DNA of 46,659 bases from a filamentous cyanobacterium CCT1 (GCA_003017855.1 PYER01000018.1:1-46659), one strand, 5' to 3'. Numbered from the stretch's first letter, positions 33,438 to 42,472 are shown. The notes: generated from the sequence alone by a model not told the origin. Numbers and translations are program-made.

Positions 33438-34115
33438 CTAGCGGGTAGCGGCGCGGGGATGGCGGACGCCAACGGCAGAACCGGCCAGGGCAGCTACCAG
33501 GCCCAGCAGCGAACCCAAAGCAAACGACCAGCCCACCTTGGCGGCATTGCCTGCAGCGTTCTGAATCTGCTGGGGGGGCACGCTGGGGTCTTGGGGCACG
33601 TTGGGCAGCTCACCGGCAGGGATCTGGTTGAGCACCGCGTCGGCCCCTTGAGCAGCCAGGCCAAAGGCTCCTGCTACCCCGGTAGAAAGCAGCCATGCGC
33701 TCACAGCCAGGGTGGTAGCCCACAGAATAGCGCCGTTGAGCATGGCGGTTTTGCGGTTCATGGGGCCACAGGCACGAGCCGTAACCCAACCGCCGATGAA
33801 TAGCGAAATCAGCAGGCTGATAATGGACCAAATGCCGACGGCGGTACCGACGCCCCCGGCTTCACCCTGAGGGGTGGCGGTGTTAGCTAGCGTGGTGAGA
33901 CCAATGGCGGCACCAATGCCGGTCAGCACCAGCTGGGTCGCGATCGCAATCACTAAACCGGCAAAAATTGGGCCCCAGCGCACTAGGTCATGGTATTCGG
34001 CTACGGGCAGAGTCGTCGTGGTTTCTGTGACCCGGTAGTTGGGATTGGCGGTGGGGTCATCCCTATAAGTTCCGGGCTCGTTTCTGTAAGCACCAGGTTC
34101 ATTGGTGTAAGACAT
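33438..34115 (-). CDS. Four-helix membrane protein, unknown function
   Basis: I do not recognise a named family. The 225-residue protein has a 45-residue polar N-terminus with repeated Y-x-N/D-E/D-P units (TNEPGAYRNEPGTYRDDP), then about four hydrophobic helices: around 48-70, 88-112, 120-145 and 198-218. Helix ends carry ARACGPMNRK and GVRHPRAATR, placing these loops on the inside. Gly and Ala are abundant in the helices. A GAAGGA Shine-Dalgarno precedes the ATG at 34115, which is preferred over upstream in-frame codons. A terminator follows. Confidence 0.75.
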   Translation of the reverse strand: MSYTNEPGAYRNEPGTYRDDPTANPNYRVTETTTTLPVAEYHDLVRWGPIFAGLVIAIATQLVLTGIGAAIGLTTLANTATPQGEAGGVGTAVGIWSIISLLISLFIGGWVTARACGPMNRKTAMLNGAILWATTLAVSAWLLSTGVAGAFGLAAQGADAVLNQIPAGELPNVPQDPSVPPQQIQNAAGNAAKVGWSFALGSLLGLVAALAGSAVGVRHPRAATR

Positions 34116-34709
34116 GGGTATTTCCTTCTCAATTGCTACGGCAATGAAGCGCGAATAGTGAACAATTCTTGCCACCTAATGTATGACTTAGGTAAATTCG
34201 TCCCATCTACCTATAGACGCAAAAGAAACGGTCAGAAGACGGAGATAGACTGCGAAATTTGTAAGTTTTGCGCATATCCGAGCTTTATTGGCGAAGAAAT
34301 CTTTGTTAAAAACTGTTTATGTTGAGTTTGTATAAAATTGCGCTTCCGATTTACAAAATTTAGCTCTTTGTTGAAACGGATTCCGCCCTGGGATACAGGT
34401 CGATAGAGGGAAGAAGGGGTTAATCCTAGAGAGTAAAGGCAATAGCCTTCGGGATTTCAGTAGTTTTAGTAGACGGACTCTACTTACGGTAGCTCTACTT
34501 GCAGTAGGGTGCGTCGCTACGGGTAACGCAATTTAAGCAAACCCCGGCGGTGCGTTAGGCTGCGGCTTTACCACGCCATAACCCAACCCACAGCGTCGTG
34601 AGTTACGACTCTCTGCTGATCACAAGAGCAGCCCAGGGGAACAACGCTGTTCTTAAAGAGGCGCACGTCAACAGCTGCGCTAGTCGAAAGCTACAAACAA
34701 GGAGATATC
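34116..34709. other. Long glgC upstream region with repeat remnant
   Basis: About 590 bp between divergent genes. The part 34500-34585 (GTAGGGTGCGTCGCTACGGG...GGTGCGTTAGGC...AACCCAACCCAC) resembles the common cyanobacterial GGTGCGTTACGC-type palindromic repeat, decayed. The remainder probably holds promoters; there is no coding evidence. The glgC Shine-Dalgarno is AAGGAG at 34699-34704. Confidence 0.45.
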
Positions 34710-36002
34710 GTGAATAGAGTATTAGGAATTGTACTGGGCGGCGGTGCTGGAACTCGCCTCTACCCACTGACCAAAACTCGCGCCAAGCCCGCTGTACCCC
34801 TGGGCGGAAAACACCGGCTGATTGACATTCCCATCAGCAACTGCATCAACTCGGACATTTCAAAAATCTACGTGCTGACGCAGTTCAACTCGGCCTCTTT
34901 AAATGCACATATCTCCCGTTCCTATAGCTTTTCAGGCTTTCAGCAGGGATTTGTAGAAGTGCTGGCGGCCCAGCAAACTCCCGAAAACCTGGATTGGTTT
35001 CAGGGTACCGCCGACGCCGTGCGCCAGTATCTTCCGCGCTTTGAGGATATGAATGTAGACGAATACTTAATCCTCTCGGGCGACCACCTGTACCGCATGG
35101 ATTATCGCGATTTTGTGCAGCGCCACCGCGAAACTAACGCCGACATTACCCTATCAGTACTGCCGGTTGATGATAAGCGGGCGTCCAGCTTTGGTCTGAT
35201 GAAAATTGATGACTCCGGGCGCATTGTTGATTTTAGCGAGAAGCCCAAAGGCGATGCTCTAAAGGAAATGCAGGTTGACACCACTACCCTGGGCCTCTCT
35301 GCTGAAGAAGCTAAGGAGAAACCCTACATTGCCTCCATGGGAATTTATTTATTTAAACGAGAGGTGCTAATCGACCTGCTCAAGCAGCACCCCGATCAAA
35401 CTGACTTCGGCAAAGAAATTCTTCCCAACTCCGCTAAAGACTATCGGGTGCAGGCCTACCTATTTAACGATTACTGGGAAGACATTGGTACTATTGAGTC
35501 GTTCTTCAACGCCAATTTGGCTCTGGTAAAGCAGCCCAATCCGCTATTCAGCTTTTACGACGAGGCTGCCCCCATCTACACTCGGGCTCGCTATTTACCA
35601 CCTACTAAGTACCTGCAATGCACGATCTCTCAGTCGATGATTAGCGAGGGCTGCGTGCTCAAGGAATGCAATATAACTAACTCGGTAATTGGCATTCGCT
35701 CTAGAATTGAATCGGGCTGTACTATCGAAGACAGCTTGATCATGGGGGCTGACTATTACCAGGACAACTTTGAGCGTCGAGGCAACTGCGATACCACCAC
35801 CAAGACCCCCCTCGGCATTGGTGCAAACAGCACGATTCACCATGCCATTGTCGACAAGAATGCTCGTATCGGCTGCAATGTCCAAATTCTCAACAAAGAC
35901 CGCGTTGAAGAAGCCGATCGTGAAGATCAGGGGTTTTACATTCGCAGCGGCATTGTCACCGTTTTGCGAGGGGCTACTATCCCCGACGACACCGTAATTT
36001 AA
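34710..36002 (+). CDS. glgC: Glucose-1-phosphate adenylyltransferase (ADP-glucose pyrophosphorylase)
   Basis: GlgC makes ADP-glucose from ATP and glucose-1-phosphate, the committed and allosterically controlled step of glycogen synthesis. The 430-residue protein has the N-terminal [30 protein letters not shown], the catalytic [10 protein letters not shown], the substrate-site [10 protein letters not shown] and the C-terminal beta-helix with DKNARIG and IRSGIVTVL. These are strongly cyanobacterial. The start is a GTG at 34710, five bases after a good GGAG; no ATG fits. A long hairpin terminator follows at 36021, so it is monocistronic. Confidence 0.98.
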   Translation: MNRVLGIVLGGGAGTRLYPLTKTRAKPAVPLGGKHRLIDIPISNCINSDISKIYVLTQFNSASLNAHISRSYSFSGFQQGFVEVLAAQQTPENLDWFQGTADAVRQYLPRFEDMNVDEYLILSGDHLYRMDYRDFVQRHRETNADITLSVLPVDDKRASSFGLMKIDDSGRIVDFSEKPKGDALKEMQVDTTTLGLSAEEAKEKPYIASMGIYLFKREVLIDLLKQHPDQTDFGKEILPNSAKDYRVQAYLFNDYWEDIGTIESFFNANLALVKQPNPLFSFYDEAAPIYTRARYLPPTKYLQCTISQSMISEGCVLKECNITNSVIGIRSRIESGCTIEDSLIMGADYYQDNFERRGNCDTTTKTPLGIGANSTIHHAIVDKNARIGCNVQILNKDRVEEADREDQGFYIRSGIVTVLRGATIPDDTVI

Positions 36003-36020
36003 GTCCATCCCCTGACGCTG

Positions 36021-36074
36021 GCGCTTGAGCAAGATTCCCTGACATTGTCGGGGAATCTGCTTGGGCGCGAGTTT
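36021..36074 (+). terminator. Long stem terminator of glgC
   Basis: The arms at 36021-36043 and 36047-36068 pair over about 22 bp with one bulged A and a three-base ATT loop (GCGCTTGAGC...AGATTCCCTGAC / GTCGGGGAATCT...GGGCGC), including several G-T pairs. GAGTTTTG follows. It starts 18 bp after the glgC stop. Confidence 0.65.
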
Positions 36075-36168
36075 TGATACAGGGTCTCCTGGTCTTTCCA
36101 ATAAGGGAGAAGAGCGGCATGAAGCCTAAACAGCTTATAACAAGAGGAATCTGAGGCTCAGTAGTGCT

Positions 36169-36218
36169 GCCCCTGGCTATGACAAAATTGAGGGCAATTT
36201 TATGTTCTGCCCAGGGGC
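36169..36218 (+). repeat. Nested hairpin upstream of DUF4383
   Basis: The outer 8-bp stem GCCCCTGG / CCAGGGGC (36169-36176 and 36211-36218) encloses a second perfect 6-bp stem AAAATT-GAGGGC-AATTTT. It lies 88 bp before the DUF4383 start and may be a leader structure or a palindromic repeat. The rest of the 36075-36306 gap shows nothing. Confidence 0.4.
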
Positions 36219-36306
36219 GTAGAGATAGCTACCCCCTATTAAAGAGGCTGATCCTGTTGAGAGTTATTAACTTGATTGCAGTTGTCGCGCTTAGGCCGAA
36301 TCCGCA

Positions 36307-36780
36307 ATGAAAACTACACAAAAATTTGCACTAGTAATTGGTATCGTCTACGTTGCCATTGGCATCATGGGCTTTATTCCAGCGTTGATCTCCCATCCCG
36401 CCTCCTTTGACGCTGCGGCTAGCAACCTAGAAGTGGTTTCTGGCTATGGTGCTTTGATGGGTTTGTTTCCCGTCAACACTGCTCACAATATCGTGCATAT
36501 TGTTACCGGGCTGCTGGGTATCGTAGCCGCCATTTCTTTAGACAGCTCACGCTTGTATGCTGGGCAGCTGGGTATTTACTACACTGTGCTCGCCATCATG
36601 GGCTTTGTTCCCGTGCTGAATACATTCTTTGGTCTGTTTCCTATCTTTGGGCCAGATGTATTTCTGCATGGGCTAACCGGTCTGTTGGGTATCTATTTCG
36701 GTTTCTTCGTTACCCCCTCGCTGCTCACTCTGTTTAAGCGAGAAGTCAAGGATGGCGAAGGTGCTGGTGAAGTTCTCTAG
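36307..36780 (+). CDS. DUF4383 membrane protein
   Basis: A 157-residue protein with four membrane helices (about 5-28, 57-77, 84-108, 118-140). The family signature is visible: QKFALVIGIVYVAIGIMGFIP, the NTAHNIVHIVTGLLGI segment with two His, and FLHGLTGLLGIYFGF. DUF4383 proteins are small membrane proteins of unknown function, often found among stress genes. No good Shine-Dalgarno stands before the ATG at 36307. It is followed at 115 bp by a secreted acidic protein on the same strand. Confidence 0.88.
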   Translation: MKTTQKFALVIGIVYVAIGIMGFIPALISHPASFDAAASNLEVVSGYGALMGLFPVNTAHNIVHIVTGLLGIVAAISLDSSRLYAGQLGIYYTVLAIMGFVPVLNTFFGLFPIFGPDVFLHGLTGLLGIYFGFFVTPSLLTLFKREVKDGEGAGEVL

Positions 36781-36895
36781 TCAGACCTTCTCTGACTGAG
36801 CGAGTCCAAACGACCTTCCTGCTGTGGCCGTCGAGGCTAGATCGGTAACGCAAATCTGGCCTCGATGGTGCAATCGTTCCAGGAGAACTATTTAG

Positions 36896-37354
36896 ATGAT
36901 TGGACGTACTGCTGCGATCGCGATCGCGAGTGCCCTCACCATAGTCAGCACCGGGCTTCCCCTATCTGCCCAGGTTAACGATGGCGCTCCTGCTATTCCC
37001 CCTACTCAACCCACAGGCGATGACGACGTCGGTCTGCCCGATGGCGTTGAAGCCCCGGCGGATGGCGGTTTACCCGATGCTGGCAGCCCTGTTACGGGTA
37101 ATCCTGCGGCTAATGGCGTCATTATTCTAGAAATTAACGGTGTTCCCACTTACTACGCCCCCGTAGATCCAAGCCAGGTTGATCTCACTGATGGAAACAT
37201 TCCTATCTATCGGCTCGATCGCGAGGCTACGACCTCCAATGACACCAGCAACGATAACGACGTCAATGCCACGGAAGATAGCGACGGTGGGTTTGTAATT
37301 TATCCCCCAGCAGATAGTGTTGAAGACCTAGAACCCGAAGACATCCTGCAATAA
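36896..37354 (+). CDS. Secreted acidic protein (152 aa), unknown
   Basis: The first 25 residues (MIGRTAAIAIASALTIVSTGLPLSAQ) form a Sec signal peptide with cleavage after LSA. The mature part is very acidic and low in aromatic residues: TGDDDVGLPDGVEAP, ADGGLPDAGSP, then the only hydrophobic block GVIILEINGVPTYYAPVD, then SNDTSNDNDVNATEDSDGG and VEDLEPEDILQ. It has no family I recognise. The acidic Asp/Asn repeats suggest cation or water binding outside the cell or in the periplasm, which is inference only. GGAG stands 11 nt before the ATG. Confidence 0.75.
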   Translation: MIGRTAAIAIASALTIVSTGLPLSAQVNDGAPAIPPTQPTGDDDVGLPDGVEAPADGGLPDAGSPVTGNPAANGVIILEINGVPTYYAPVDPSQVDLTDGNIPIYRLDREATTSNDTSNDNDVNATEDSDGGFVIYPPADSVEDLEPEDILQ

Positions 37355-37434
37355 AAGTGTTCCCATTGACCGATGGGCAAAGCAAACTATCTTCTTAGAC
37401 TGTAAGTGTGTTTAATTGATTTGGAGAATTACCT

Positions 37435-37617
37435 ATGGGTATTCAAGATAGAGCCGAAGCTACTGGCAAAAACGTTGCAGGTAAAGCTCAAGAAGCCGCT
37501 GGTAAGGTTACTGGCGATACCTCTCAAGAAATGAAAGGCAAAGCTAAGCAAGGTGAGGCCAAAGCCGAGCACGCCAAGGAAGACGTAAAAGATAAAGCTA
37601 AGAACGCTATCGACTAA
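37435..37617 (+). CDS. CsbD family stress protein
   Basis: A 60-residue, highly charged, Ala/Lys/Gly-rich protein: GIQDRAEATGKNVAGKAQEA, then AGKVTGDTSQEMKGKAKQ and EHAKEDVKDKAKNAID. This is the CsbD pattern of small, probably disordered, general-stress proteins, known in Bacillus as part of the sigma-B response. GGAG stands about 8 nt before the ATG. It is monocistronic with a strong terminator 47 bp beyond the stop, which fits a short, highly expressed mRNA. Confidence 0.93.
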   Translation: MGIQDRAEATGKNVAGKAQEAAGKVTGDTSQEMKGKAKQGEAKAEHAKEDVKDKAKNAID

Positions 37618-37663
37618 TTGGCGTCACACATTAATTTGGTCTCTTTACTTAGAATCTGACCAA

Positions 37664-37693
37664 GGGGAGCAGTAGCCTGCTCCCTATTTTTTT
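37664..37693 (+). terminator. Rho-independent terminator of csbD
   Basis: GGGAGCAG (37665-37672) and CTGCTCCC (37677-37684) form a perfect 8-bp stem with a TAGC loop, followed by TATTTTTTT. Textbook form. Confidence 0.9.
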
Positions 37694-37866
37694 GCATTTT
37701 TAAGTTAGAGTTGGAGCTTGAATAAGTTTAGGCCAGTCTGAGTAAAACCCGTTGTGTCACTGCTTTTGGGTCACTCTTTTGAAGTCTATAAAAAGGCAGA
37801 TGGTTCTATATAATTAAACTATTAAGATTTATTTAGAAAAATTTATTATCTAAGGGAGAATATCTA

Positions 37867-38670
37867 GTGGATTTTGGTATTAAAGGCAAAGTCGCCGTCA
37901 TTACAGGGGCCGATTCGGGGATCGGTCGCGCTACCGCCAAGCTATTGGCCGATGAAGGCGTAAAAGTTGCGCTGATCGACAAAACTGATGACAAGCTTGC
38001 TGCTGCTGTCAAAGAGCTCAAAAAAGTGGGTGAAGCCATTGGAGTACAGGCCGATCTGCGCAATTTGGATGACGTTGAAGCCGCTAAAGACAAGGTGATT
38101 GACCAGTATGGTCAAGTAGATATTCTGGTCAACTGCGCCGGTATTACCGGGGCGACTGGCGACTTTTTGGAGACCAGCGACGAAGACTGGCTCGAAACCC
38201 TTGAAGTCGATTTAATGGCGGCAGTAAGGGTATGTCGCACATTTATTCCGCTCATGCGTGAGTCGGGCTGGGGTCGCGTAGTGCTGATTACCTCTGAGGA
38301 TGCGGTGCAGCCCTACACCGATGAAATGCCCTACTGTGCGGCCAAGGCCGGTGTACTTAACTTTGCCAAAAACCTTTCCAAGGCCTACGCCGAAGATGGC
38401 GTGCTGGTCAATTCGGTAGCACCCGCTTTTATCGCCACCCCCATGACCGACGCCATGATGGAGCAGCGGGCCGAAAAAACTGGTACTGACGTCGACGGTG
38501 CGATCGCATCCTTCTTAGAGGAAAAGCGGCCCCACCTGAAGCTCAAGCGTCGGGGTAAGGCCCAGGAAGTAGCGGCTGTCATTGCCTTTTTGTGTTCTCA
38601 ACAGTCCAGCTTTGTGGTGGGAGCTAACTACCGCGTTGACGGTGGTTCGGTGGCCAGCATCGGCCTATAG
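37867..38670 (+). CDS. SDR-family oxidoreductase
   Basis: A 267-residue classical short-chain dehydrogenase. The cofactor loop is TGADSGIG, the adenine-pocket strand ends VALIDKTDD (the Asp suggests NAD(H) rather than NADP(H) preference), NCAGITG replaces the usual NNAG, and the catalytic Ser-Tyr-Lys set is in VLITSEDAVQP...YCAAKAG. A longer substrate loop follows, with MMEQRAEKTGTDVDGAI. This loop and APAFIATPMT resemble sugar-acid or 3-oxoacyl reductases, but the substrate is open. The start is a GTG at 37867 with AAGGGAGA upstream. The transporter gene begins 120 bp later on the same strand. Confidence 0.92.
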   Translation: MDFGIKGKVAVITGADSGIGRATAKLLADEGVKVALIDKTDDKLAAAVKELKKVGEAIGVQADLRNLDDVEAAKDKVIDQYGQVDILVNCAGITGATGDFLETSDEDWLETLEVDLMAAVRVCRTFIPLMRESGWGRVVLITSEDAVQPYTDEMPYCAAKAGVLNFAKNLSKAYAEDGVLVNSVAPAFIATPMTDAMMEQRAEKTGTDVDGAIASFLEEKRPHLKLKRRGKAQEVAAVIAFLCSQQSSFVVGANYRVDGGSVASIGL

Positions 38671-38790
38671 TCACTTGCCAGAGGAAAAAACGGAGCGGGC
38701 CAAACTGCGCCTCAGGAAGGATGTGAACCAGGGGCGCTCCGCCCAAGATGATACGGACCTAACCAGCTACCGCCACCATTCACTGCTGTT

Positions 38791-40173
38791 ATGACCGTTG
38801 AGCGTCCGGGCTTGCGCCTGCTGATTACGATGAATCTGGGCTTTTGGGGCGTGCAGATCGGCAACGGCCTGCAGCTCACCAATGCCAGCGCCATCTTTGA
38901 GTCGCTGGGGGCCGATGTCAGCCAGCTGCCGCTGCTGTGGCTGGGGGCGCCGTTGATGGGTCTGCTGGTGCAGCCTATTGTGGGTGAACTGAGCGATCGC
39001 ACCGTCAGCCCCTGGGGCAAGCGCCAGCCCTACTTTTTGGGGGGCGCGCTGCTGGGGGCGGTTGGCCTGGTAGCGCTGCCCTGGGCCGCCAACTTGACCC
39101 AGGCGGTGGCGCTGTACTGGCTGCTGCAGCTGGCGCTCAACATTAGCATTGCCCCCAGTCGTCCCTTTGTGGGCGACCTGCTGCCCACGCGCTATCTCAC
39201 CTGGGGCTACGCTATTCAGGGCTTTTGCATTGGCTTGGGGGCCATCTGCGCAGCGGGGCTGCCCTGGTTGTTGGGGCATCTGCTGCATCTCAAGCCTGCG
39301 GCTGAGGCGACCAGTACCGGGGTCCCTGCGGTCATCGGTGGGGCTTACATGGTGGGGGCGGTGCTCTGTTTGGGCAGCACCCTAGGCACCTTTTGGACGG
39401 TCAATGAACCGCCGCCGCATCAGTCGACTGCCGAACTGGCTCTGGAGCCTGAGGCAGAGGCCCTGAACCCTATCCAAGCGATCGCCCAGGCCATGACGTC
39501 GCTCCCGCCCATGATGCGACAGCTAGCTGGGGTGCAGGCGCTGACCTGGGCGGGCATCTACTGCATTTTTTTGTACCTGCCCAATGCGATCGCCCGCAAT
39601 ATCTTGGGGGCGGCCAACCGCGACTCGCTCAGCTATGCCCACGGTGTGGAATGGGCCGGTCTCTGCACCGCCTTCTACAACCTGGTGTGTCTGGGCGTTT
39701 CGTTTTTGATCCCCATGCTGAGTCGGCGCTGGGGCCGCGTGACGACTCATGCCACCTGTCTGATGGCGGGGGCAGTGGGACTGCTATCGCTGCTGCTGGT
39801 GCACGATCGCTACTCCATCTTGCTCTCCATGGTCGGCGTGGGCATCGCCTGGGCCAGCATTCTGTCAATTCCCTATTCTCTACTGATGGACGAACTGCCC
39901 GAAAGCCAGAGCGGTGTATACATGGGCTTGTTCAACGGCTGTGTTACCCTGCCCCAAATTGCCATGTCATTGGGCTTTGGCTGGGTAATGCGTAACCTGC
40001 TGCACGGCAATCGCCTGTCGGCGCTGGCTTTGGGGGGCATTCTGCTTGGCCTGTCGGCCCTGCTGATGCTGCGCGTGCCCGAACCCGTCGTTCAGCGGGA
40101 GGCCGAGAGTTTGCCAGATAATCTGGCAGAGGAGTCAGGTCGCGCTTTAGACAACAAAGTTTTGTCTCCTTAG
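38791..40173 (+). CDS. MFS sugar transporter, SLC45/GPH sucrose-carrier-like
   Basis: A 460-residue carrier with about twelve hydrophobic segments and a polar central loop (about 205-235, NEPPPHQSTAELALEPEAEA). The loop between helices 2 and 3, GELSDRTVSPWGKRQPYFLG, is the marker of the SLC45 family, which includes plant and other sucrose and maltose carriers; other supports are LQLTNASAIFESLGAD at the end of helix 1 and the repeated loop SRRWGRVTTH in the second half. Probably proton-coupled disaccharide transport across the plasma membrane; direction and substrate are unknown. A 7-bp hairpin (GAGCGAT/ATCGCTC, 40173-40199) follows the stop. Confidence 0.85.
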   Translation: MTVERPGLRLLITMNLGFWGVQIGNGLQLTNASAIFESLGADVSQLPLLWLGAPLMGLLVQPIVGELSDRTVSPWGKRQPYFLGGALLGAVGLVALPWAANLTQAVALYWLLQLALNISIAPSRPFVGDLLPTRYLTWGYAIQGFCIGLGAICAAGLPWLLGHLLHLKPAAEATSTGVPAVIGGAYMVGAVLCLGSTLGTFWTVNEPPPHQSTAELALEPEAEALNPIQAIAQAMTSLPPMMRQLAGVQALTWAGIYCIFLYLPNAIARNILGAANRDSLSYAHGVEWAGLCTAFYNLVCLGVSFLIPMLSRRWGRVTTHATCLMAGAVGLLSLLLVHDRYSILLSMVGVGIAWASILSIPYSLLMDELPESQSGVYMGLFNGCVTLPQIAMSLGFGWVMRNLLHGNRLSALALGGILLGLSALLMLRVPEPVVQREAESLPDNLAEESGRALDNKVLSP

Positions 40174-40236
40174 AGCGATGTTGTCACCCGGTATCGCTCG
40201 CTAAGGTAAGGCCAGTTGTAGACCTGGAAAAACAGT

Positions 40237-40602
40237 ATGGCTACTCAAAAATCTGACCAAAACGCCGATCAGCGCAAGGAAATCCATCAGCCGCTGAGCC
40301 CTGAGGAAGTGTCACCTGAGCAGAAGGCGGCCCAGAAGAAAATTTTGGAAGAAAACGAAAACCTGGTGCTCAATCCTGGGGACATGGTTGACGGCGAAAA
40401 AACGCTGGAAGAAAAGTCTCAGCAGGTGGCCGTCGATGCTCCTGACATTACTGGTGACCACATTGTGGTGCCCACATACTTCGTCGTAGACGATCCTGAA
40501 GAAGGTCAGAAGGCTCTGCACCACATCAAGGACGCTGAAGAAATTTCTGACGTCATTCGTCAGGCCCGCGTAGACGAGTCGGGCGAGCGCACCTGGAACT
40601 AG
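40237..40602 (+). CDS. Hydrophilic acidic protein (121 aa), unknown
   Basis: I do not recognise the family. The protein has a very polar N-terminal half (QKSDQNADQRKEIHQPLSPE, then VSPEQKAAQKKILEENENL) and a more structured C-terminal part (ITGDHIVVPTYFVVDDPEEG, then LHHIKDAEEISDVIRQARV). No signal peptide or membrane segment. High Glu, Gln, Asp and Lys content recalls hydrophilic stress proteins. It stands 24 bp before the 91-aa membrane protein on the same strand, so the two are probably one operon. Confidence 0.7.
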   Translation: MATQKSDQNADQRKEIHQPLSPEEVSPEQKAAQKKILEENENLVLNPGDMVDGEKTLEEKSQQVAVDAPDITGDHIVVPTYFVVDDPEEGQKALHHIKDAEEISDVIRQARVDESGERTWN

Positions 40603-40626
40603 ACCCATACGCAGCCTCACAACGCC

Positions 40627-40902
40627 ATGAAATATTCAACGACCGACGAACCTGAACTGTCTGATCTGTCGGCCAAGGCGAAAAACAGCAGGTTGAGCAC
40701 GTTTCTGGGTAAGGTGGCGCTGTCTGTCATCGCCGCTCCCCTGGGAGGCTACCTATTGGGGCTGCTGCTGGAGCGGCTGTGGCCAGGCGAAATTTCCTGG
40801 TCGCTGACGCTCCTCCTGCTGGGCCTAATCGTCGGCCTGATCTACCTCTGGCTGTGGATGAAGCGCGATCGCTGGGCCGATCGCCCTAGCCTAGGCGAAT
40901 AG
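40627..40902 (+). CDS. Small two-helix membrane protein (91 aa), unknown
   Basis: The N-terminal 30 residues are polar, then two hydrophobic segments follow: LGKVALSVIAAPLGGYLLGLLL (about 29-50) and WSLTLLLLGLIVGLIYLWLWM (about 59-79), with a basic end KRDRWADRP. The Gly-rich first helix and hairpin form resemble AtpZ/AtpI-like small proteins, but I cannot support that assignment. It is the second gene of a probable operon with the hydrophilic protein before it. The ATG at 40627 has no strong Shine-Dalgarno. Confidence 0.65.
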   Translation: MKYSTTDEPELSDLSAKAKNSRLSTFLGKVALSVIAAPLGGYLLGLLLERLWPGEISWSLTLLLLGLIVGLIYLWLWMKRDRWADRPSLGE

Positions 40903-41358
40903 CATCGTTCTCAGCCCCAAGCGATCGGGTCTGGGTAGATCTTACATCTGGCTTTTTCTGATGCGATCGCGCCAGCGCCGCTGCTCAGTCCCCTGCCAAC
41001 GTTAACTCTGCGGAGGGCCTTATACCGAATCCGCTTTGGCTACCCCCAGTTGGTCTGGCAAACACCGTTTGCCCCTACGAAAGTCGCCTGTTGGAAAATT
41101 GGGGTTATGCGATTCGGATTTTGTATTAGCAGGGAGCCATGTGAAGAACCATGCAAAGTTGGCATTGGTTTCCTGAGAAGTTGCGCAGAAGTCGCCCTAA
41201 GCCAAATCCCTCCTCAAAAATTCTCTGTTTTATTTCTGCTAGATCCCCCGTCCACAGCGGCTGTTTGGGGATCGCTAGCCAAGTCAAATATCTATATTCA
41301 GCAGGGCGAAAATCTTTCGGACAACCTGTGCTCAGTCTGGCAATCCCTGCTAATGTGA
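40903..41358. other. Intergenic region with a palindromic repeat remnant
   Basis: At about 41024-41120 the sequence ACCGAATCCGC...GCGATTCGGAT forms imperfect inverted ends around GTTTGCCCCTACGAAAG, in the style of small cyanobacterial dispersed elements. Open frames crossing it on both strands look accidental. The bioY promoter must be in or near its right half. Confidence 0.4.
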
Positions 41359-41997
41359 GTGTCTGAATTCTGCCGCTACCGGGTGAAGACATCGTCGGTG
41401 CTAGCACCATTTGAACTACTGTGGGCCTTGATTGGGTTGGTTCTCACCATTGTGGCCACCTGGATGGAAGCCTTTACTCTCAGCGCCCCTTGGAGCTGGG
41501 GCCAGTCTGGGATGGCGATTTTATCGCTGGGGGTGAGCTTTCAGGTGGGGGCCGTGCTGCTGACCGGCTGCGTGGGTGGCAAAAACGCGGCGGCGCTCTC
41601 GCAAATTGCCTACCTGGTGCTGGGGCTGGCCCTGTTTCAGGTGTTTGAATTTCCGGTGTTCACCCAGGGGGGCGGCCTCAGCTACGTGCGCGAACCCGGT
41701 TTTGGCTATTTAATTGGCTTTGTGCCCGCTGGCTGGGTGTGTGGCTACCTGGCCTTTCAAAACCCGCCCAAGCTCGAAACCCTGGCCCTGAGCAGTCTCA
41801 GCGGACTGGGCATTATTCACGGGCTGGGCATTATTTACCTAACTCTAGCCTCCCTGCTAGGCTGGTTGCAGACCGTATCGGCCTCCTACTGGGAGCTGCT
41901 GCTGGGCTACTCAATTTTGCCGCTGCCGGGCCACCTGGTGGTAGTGTGTGCTGTGGCAGTGCTGTCGCTGGTGCTGCGACAGCTGTTGTTTTACTAG
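41359..41997 (+). CDS. bioY: Biotin transporter BioY
   Basis: BioY is the substrate-binding membrane (S) component of biotin uptake, working alone or with an ECF module. The 212-residue protein has six hydrophobic segments; the family core is visible as GCVGGKNAAALSQIAYLVLG, FTQGGGLSYVREPGFGYLIG and FVPAGWVCGYLAF, and ends PLPGHLVVVCAVAVLSLVLRQL. The start is uncertain: in-frame GTG codons at 41359, 41383 and 41398 are possible and none has a clear Shine-Dalgarno; no ATG is near. The downstream lspA begins 4 bp after its stop. No EcfA/EcfT genes are in the window. Confidence 0.87.
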   Translation: MSEFCRYRVKTSSVLAPFELLWALIGLVLTIVATWMEAFTLSAPWSWGQSGMAILSLGVSFQVGAVLLTGCVGGKNAAALSQIAYLVLGLALFQVFEFPVFTQGGGLSYVREPGFGYLIGFVPAGWVCGYLAFQNPPKLETLALSSLSGLGIIHGLGIIYLTLASLLGWLQTVSASYWELLLGYSILPLPGHLVVVCAVAVLSLVLRQLLFY

Positions 41998-42001
41998 GCC
42001 C

Positions 42002-42472
42002 ATGAGAGTACGCAATCGTTGGTTCTGGATCGCCGCTGGAATTGGGCTGGCCCTCGATCAGCTGACTAAGATGTGGGTGGCTCAAACCTTTGAGCTCACT
42101 ACCCCACCCGACTCCCTGCCAATTTGGCCGGGGGTATTCTACTTTACCTATGTCACCAACAGCGGTGCCGCCTTTAGCCTATTTAGCAACAATGGCGAGT
42201 GGCTCAAGTGGCTGTCGCTGGCGGTCAGCCTGGGGTTAATTGCCCTGGGCCTAAAAGCCCGATTGCCCAACCGCTGGGAGCAGGTAGGCTACGGGCTAAT
42301 CTTGAGTGGTGCCCTGGGCAACGGCATCGATCGCCTGCTGGCCGGAGAAGTGATCGACTTTCTTGACTTTCGGCTGATTCGCTTTCCAATCTTCAATCTG
42401 GCCGACGTATGCATCAACATTGGCATCGCCTGCCTGCTGATTGCGACCTTCAAGACACCGCCGCCTAAATAG
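42002..42472 (+). CDS. lspA: Lipoprotein signal peptidase (signal peptidase II)
   Basis: LspA cleaves prolipoprotein signal peptides before the lipid-modified cysteine, in the plasma membrane. The 156-residue protein has four membrane helices and the conserved blocks LALDQLTKMWV, YVTNSGAAFSLF, LSGALGNGIDRLLAGEVIDF and FPIFNLADVCIN; the catalytic aspartates are D119 (VIDF) and D135 (LADV), 16 residues apart as the shorter loop dictates. The ATG at 42002 lies 4 bp after the bioY stop, indicating co-transcription. Substrates in this window include the lipoproteins at 5853 and 21159. Confidence 0.97.
   Translation: MRVRNRWFWIAAGIGLALDQLTKMWVAQTFELTTPPDSLPIWPGVFYFTYVTNSGAAFSLFSNNGEWLKWLSLAVSLGLIALGLKARLPNRWEQVGYGLILSGALGNGIDRLLAGEVIDFLDFRLIRFPIFNLADVCINIGIACLLIATFKTPPPK

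Noticed and set aside
41050-41358. 102-codon plus-strand and 94-codon minus-strand frames before bioY
   Set aside because: They overlap each other and a palindromic repeat remnant; neither has a family or a ribosome binding site.
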